A stretch of 64,000 nt of DNA, from positions 564,969-628,968 of the forward strand of contig NZ_LMAS01000001.1 of assembly GCF_001509555.1 (NCBI RefSeq). The letters are read 5' to 3'. This DNA comes from Bacillus sp. FJAT-29937. Its GTDB lineage: Bacteria; Bacillota; Bacilli; Bacillales; Cytobacillaceae. This document shows positions 60,978 to 64,000 of this stretch, piece by piece. The first letter of the stretch is position 1. Every line of letters starts with the position of its first letter. The position numbers and the translations under genes are program-made. The notes under the pieces are model-generated. The model was not told the DNA's origin, did no database searches, and saw nothing but the letters and a program-made list of their open reading frames with translations.

Positions 60978-61445
60978 TTAAAAACCTAAAATTGCTTTAA
61001 TAGCAGAGGTTGTTTCGCCCCCATGATAAAAAACATATAATAATAAGTACACGGCAACACCTGTAATAGCAGTAACAAACCATATGATGCTAGTAACCGG
61101 CCCTAGCCTTCTATGTTTACTCAGCTTATTTTTGTAACCAGTATAAAGAGTAACAATGCCAAATATAGCTCCTACAGTCGCTAGAGTAATGTGAAAAATT
61201 AGGAATATAGTATAATAGATCTTAATTTCATCAGGACCACCGAAGGCAGTATTGCCAATAAATATAGTTCTGCTAGCATAAATAATAAAGAATATAATTG
61301 CGAATACTGCGGCTAATGTCATCGTCTTTTTATGGGTTTCTATTTTTCTTTGGCGAATTTGCGCCCACCCAATTGCAACTGCAATGGCACTCAAAACAAT
61401 AAATGTTGTGCTTATTGTTGGTAAAATTGGCACTGAATAATTCAT
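60978..61445 (-). CDS. ctaM: DUF420 membrane protein (CtaM/YozB type)
   Basis: A 155-residue protein with four membrane segments and paired histidines (HKKTMTLAAVFAIIFFIIYASR, HITLATVGAIFGIVTLYTG, KHRRLGPVTSIIWFVTAITG). This is the DUF420 family that includes Staphylococcus CtaM, needed for maturation of a haem-copper oxidase, and B. subtilis YozB. The ATG at 61445 has AAAGGAAG upstream; a 12-codon extension is unlikely. Its place beside ctaG suggests it serves the caa3 oxidase. Confidence 0.85.
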   Translation of the reverse strand: MNYSVPILPTISTTFIVLSAIAVAIGWAQIRQRKIETHKKTMTLAAVFAIIFFIIYASRTIFIGNTAFGGPDEIKIYYTIFLIFHITLATVGAIFGIVTLYTGYKNKLSKHRRLGPVTSIIWFVTAITGVAVYLLLYVFYHGGETTSAIKAILGF

Positions 61446-61626
61446 AATAACTTCCTTTCTACACCCTATGTTCTCATTCACAAAAATTTAAGTAAATGTA
61501 TGGTTCACATCGTTAATTCTATTAAAGTTCTGCTACATAATCAACAAACATAGACCCCTTTTTGAAAAAGTTCCTAATTTGTTCAAATATCATATAGAGT
61601 AGTGTGATTATTTATATAGACATATT

Positions 61627-61653
61627 AAAAACCTCATCAGAGTAGATGAGGCT
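61627..61653 (-). terminator. Terminator downstream of ctaG
   Basis: CCTCATC (61632-61638) pairs with GATGAGG (61645-61651); on the minus strand five T follow. Confidence 0.85.
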
Positions 61654-61657
61654 TTTG

Positions 61658-62560
61658 TCATTCAATTATGTGAGGATTGAGAGAATGCTGCTTTTCAATT
61701 TCGGTTTCTTCCTGCTCTTTACGATACCAGCTAAAGAAAATTTGCGCTAACGCTACACCGTAAACGACTTCTTGAATAATTTTCATAATAATCCCGCCAA
61801 GCTGCTGATCGTTTAATAAGGTCATGTTGCTAAACATCTCAGGTCCGCTTAAAGTTAAGCCTGCAAGTGTAGATGCAGGTACACAAAGCTCTAATGATTT
61901 CGCCCAAGCATCTGGATCAGAAAAAGAAGAGTATAAAGGAGTATCAGCAAAAATGATTAATGCACATGCTGGTAATAATAACGCACTGCCAGCAAATATA
62001 TATCCTACTTTCTTAAGACCGCTTAACGATTGATGATCTTCAAGTTTATTGTCAATTGGCCACCAAAAAATGATCCCCATAACAAACAATAAACTAGTAT
62101 AGGCTGCGTGAAGCCAAAAACTTGTTTTAACTAAATCAAACACTAGAGGAATATGATAGATGGAGAATATCCCATTAAATAATAATAGGGCTACAACAGG
62201 CTTTGTCATAAATGTAAGAACATTTTTTAAGGCTGATCTTTTAAACAAATAACGCCAAATCCAGGCTGGCACTCCCAAAACAATAAATTGTGGGATAACT
62301 AGGCAAAGAATTGCCATCTGAATCATATGTGCATAAAACATGAGATGACCCATTAAATCAATTGGAGAGCCTTTTATTAAATATAAAAGGACAATAGCTA
62401 TAGAAAAGTGAATAGCTTGGCCTACCCTTAACGGTTCGCTGTCAGAAAATTTCTTTCTATATTTAATTGTTACTAAAAAATAACCTACTAGCATTAGTGC
62501 TAAAAAAAGAAAATAGTATGGGCTCCATAATGCTCGAAAACCAAAAATTTGAATTGCCAC
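61658..62560 (-). CDS. ctaG: Cytochrome c oxidase assembly factor CtaG
   Basis: A 300-residue protein of the Bacillus-type CtaG family, with about seven membrane segments. The conserved LMGHLMFYAHMIQMAILCLVIPQFIVLGVPAW and NDQQLGGIIMKIIQEVVYGVALAQIFFSWYRKEQ are present, with histidines probably used in metal delivery to the oxidase. The start is GTG 62560 after GGGGTG; an out-of-frame ATG lies just before it. A terminator separates it from ctaF. Confidence 0.93.
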   Translation of the reverse strand: MAIQIFGFRALWSPYYFLFLALMLVGYFLVTIKYRKKFSDSEPLRVGQAIHFSIAIVLLYLIKGSPIDLMGHLMFYAHMIQMAILCLVIPQFIVLGVPAWIWRYLFKRSALKNVLTFMTKPVVALLLFNGIFSIYHIPLVFDLVKTSFWLHAAYTSLLFVMGIIFWWPIDNKLEDHQSLSGLKKVGYIFAGSALLLPACALIIFADTPLYSSFSDPDAWAKSLELCVPASTLAGLTLSGPEMFSNMTLLNDQQLGGIIMKIIQEVVYGVALAQIFFSWYRKEQEETEIEKQHSLNPHIIE

Positions 62561-62612
62561 TGCATAATCACCCCTTCAAAAGAAGTCCTAATATTAATAC
62601 TATTTCGTTAAA

Positions 62613-62642
62613 CTAAAAAGAAAACCGGCTGACAGCCGATTT
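62613..62642 (-). terminator. Terminator downstream of ctaF
   Basis: On the minus strand AAATCGGC and GCCGGTTT arms with loop TGTCA are followed by TCTTTTTAG. Confidence 0.8.
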
Positions 62643-62654
62643 CCTTTCTATTTA

Positions 62655-62990
62655 TTACCACCAAATAATTGTCGTGTAACACAGAATTGTTACAAATGCA
62701 ATGAACATGCCAGAGTACATAAATAATTTTGGCGCTTCATGGCCTTCATGACTCATATGCATGAAGTAGTATAACTGAAATATTACTTGAACACCTGCAA
62801 GGATTAAAATGAAAGGAATAATAAACCAGCCAGAAAATCCTTCATAGCCAACCGCAACGAATGCAACAAGCGTCAAGAAAATCATCAATGCAAATGAAAT
62901 AATATGGTGTTTCATTTCTTCGGCACTTTTTCTGCGGCGATATTCAATGTCTACACGAGGGTTGCCTGAGTTTAATTGTTCATTTGTCAT
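62655..62990 (-). CDS. ctaF: Cytochrome c oxidase subunit IVB
   Basis: A 111-residue subunit IV with three membrane segments (about 32-50, 53-75, 90-110) and the conserved QLYYFMHMSHEGHEAPKLFMYSG. It follows ctaE by 4 bp. Confidence 0.95.
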   Translation of the reverse strand: MTNEQLNSGNPRVDIEYRRRKSAEEMKHHIISFALMIFLTLVAFVAVGYEGFSGWFIIPFILILAGVQVIFQLYYFMHMSHEGHEAPKLFMYSGMFIAFVTILCYTTIIWW

Positions 62991-62994
62991 CAGT

Positions 62995-63624
62995 TTATCC
63001 CACCATTCCCATTAAATATACAACTGTAAAAATAAATACCCAAACAACATCAATGAAGTGCCAGTATAAACTAGCTACATAAAACTTTGGTGCATTGTAA
63101 AGGCTTAATCCACGTTTGCTGTTACGGATCATTAATGAAATAATCCAGCCTAATCCAAAGGCAACGTGAGCTCCGTGGAACCCTACTAGCGTATAGAATG
63201 CCGACCCAAACGCACTGCTTGTAAATTTATGGCCAAATTCATGAACATAATGGTTAAACTCATAAATCTCTAAACCTAAGAACGCCAGACCAAGCAATAC
63301 TGTAATGCCAAGCCATAATTGCATTTTCTTAAAATTAAAGTTTTTCATATGGTACATTGCATATACACTTGTTAATGAACTAGTCAAAAGAATCATTGTC
63401 ATTGCAAAAACAAGTGGAATTTCAAATAGATCCTTTGCTAATTTCATATCACTGCTAGGTACTGAATCCTTTAAAGCAAGATACGTTGCAAAGAGGGAGG
63501 CGAAGAGAACAGTCTCTCCACCTAGGAATAGCCAAAAGCCTAAAAATTTATTTTTACCCTCGAGGGTTTGCAGTTCAGGCGAAGCAGGCCATTTTTCAAC
63601 CGTCATTTTCTCTTCTGCGTGCAT
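62995..63624 (-). CDS. ctaE: Cytochrome c oxidase subunit III
   Basis: A 209-residue subunit III with five membrane segments (LGFWLFLGGETVLFASLFATY, then FYTLVGFHGAHVAFGLGWI and YWHFIDVVWVFIFTVVYLMG). It has the conserved Glu in GGETVLF and the HGAHV and HFIDVVW motifs. The start overlaps the ctaD stop by one base (TAATG). Confidence 0.96.
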   Translation of the reverse strand: MHAEEKMTVEKWPASPELQTLEGKNKFLGFWLFLGGETVLFASLFATYLALKDSVPSSDMKLAKDLFEIPLVFAMTMILLTSSLTSVYAMYHMKNFNFKKMQLWLGITVLLGLAFLGLEIYEFNHYVHEFGHKFTSSAFGSAFYTLVGFHGAHVAFGLGWIISLMIRNSKRGLSLYNAPKFYVASLYWHFIDVVWVFIFTVVYLMGMVG

Positions 63625-64000
63625 TATGCCTTAACCCCCTTATTGTTATCGTCGATATCATCCATTAATTCTTCTTTATGAATATGGTATCCATGATCGT
63701 CTTTTAAAGAGCGTGTAAGCATCGAACCAAAAGTGATCACTAAACCAAGAATTAATACTGGAATTCCCCATGTATTTCCTTCGTCTGAATGATACATTGC
63801 ACCAAATGCTGCAACGAACAATCCTAGTGAAATAACGAATGGAATAAATGAATTATTAGGCATATGAATATCACCTAAAGGCTCTGCAGGCACCATGCCT
63901 TTTTTGCCTTCCATTTTCTCGATCCAGTACGCATCAAGACCACGAACTAATGGTAATTGCTTAAAGTTATAGTATGGCGGCGGAGATGCAATTGCCCACT
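63624..64000 (-). CDS. ctaD: Cytochrome c oxidase subunit I, C-terminal part (cut by window edge)
   Basis: The frame is open to the right edge of the window and reads ASPPPYYNFKQLPLVRGLDAYWIEKM followed by a C-terminal extension with two membrane segments (NNSFIPFVISLGLFVAAFGAMYH, GIPVLILGLVITFGSML) and an acidic tail. This is the C-terminus of caa3-type subunit I. The ATG at 63914 is internal. The catalytic haem and copper ligands lie outside the window. Confidence 0.93.
   Translation of the reverse strand, partial: WAIASPPPYYNFKQLPLVRGLDAYWIEKMEGKKGMVPAEPLGDIHMPNNSFIPFVISLGLFVAAFGAMYHSDEGNTWGIPVLILGLVITFGSMLTRSLKDDHGYHIHKEELMDDIDDNNKGVKA

Overview
The window is a low-GC Firmicutes chromosome segment from an endospore-forming member of the Bacillaceae. 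Gene order follows the Bacillus subtilis ylb - dcw (mra/mur/fts) - spoIIG/sigG - ylm - ileS - pyr region almost gene for gene, read on the minus strand. Protein sequences are recognisable Bacillus orthologues (SigE, SigG, SpoIIGA, SpoVD, SpoVE, DivIVA, PyrR, MraZ). The species cannot be named from sequence alone.

Layout in plus-strand coordinates; most genes are on the minus strand, so transcription runs right to left. (1) 1-7720: pyrimidine operon pyrR-pyrP-pyrB-pyrC-pyrK-pyrD-pyrF-pyrE, with three PyrR-type attenuators and a 19-bp terminator hairpin after pyrE. The two carbamoyl-phosphate synthase genes (pyrAA/pyrAB) normally between pyrC and pyrK are missing. (2) 7718-13320: rluD-type gene (ylyB), lspA, ylyA, ileS with an isoleucine T-box leader, and divIVA. 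(3) 13424-19640: ylmH, ylmG, sepF, ylmE, pgeF (ylmD), ylmC, sigG, sigE, spoIIGA. (4) 19640-21290: a plus-strand flavohaemoglobin gene (hmp) with a textbook Fnr site, sitting where B. subtilis has bpr. (5) 21292-40900: division and cell-wall cluster ftsZ, ftsA, sbp, ylxX, ylxW, divIB, murB, murG, spoVE, murD, mraY, an orphan MurF-type N-terminal domain gene, murE, spoVD, pbpB, ftsL, rsmH, mraZ. (6) 41079-60960: bshC, a DUF3397 gene, panE-like, and the ylb region (ylbP to ylbA), including rpmF, tmcAL (ylbM), coaD, rsmD and ricF (ylbF), with several lineage-specific additions. (7) 60978-64000: ctaM-like DUF420 gene, ctaG, ctaF, ctaE and the 3' end of ctaD for the caa3 cytochrome oxidase.

Functional themes are UMP synthesis under PyrR attenuation, septum and peptidoglycan synthesis, the Spo0A to sigma-E and sigma-F to sigma-G sporulation switch, and oxidase biogenesis. 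I see no tRNA or rRNA gene, CRISPR array, prophage or intact insertion sequence.

No clearly new multi-gene system is visible. The points most worth following up are: the carAB-less pyr operon; the stand-alone Mur-ligase N-domain protein between murE and mraY; apparent non-AUG/GUG/UUG starts for pyrR (AUU) and ylbC (CUG); a GC-rich terminal-inverted-repeat element at 47334-47462; an unexplained 366-bp intergenic region with an orphan plus-strand terminator and small ORFs (53135-53500); and a secreted 471-residue protein of unknown function inserted between rsmD and ylbG.
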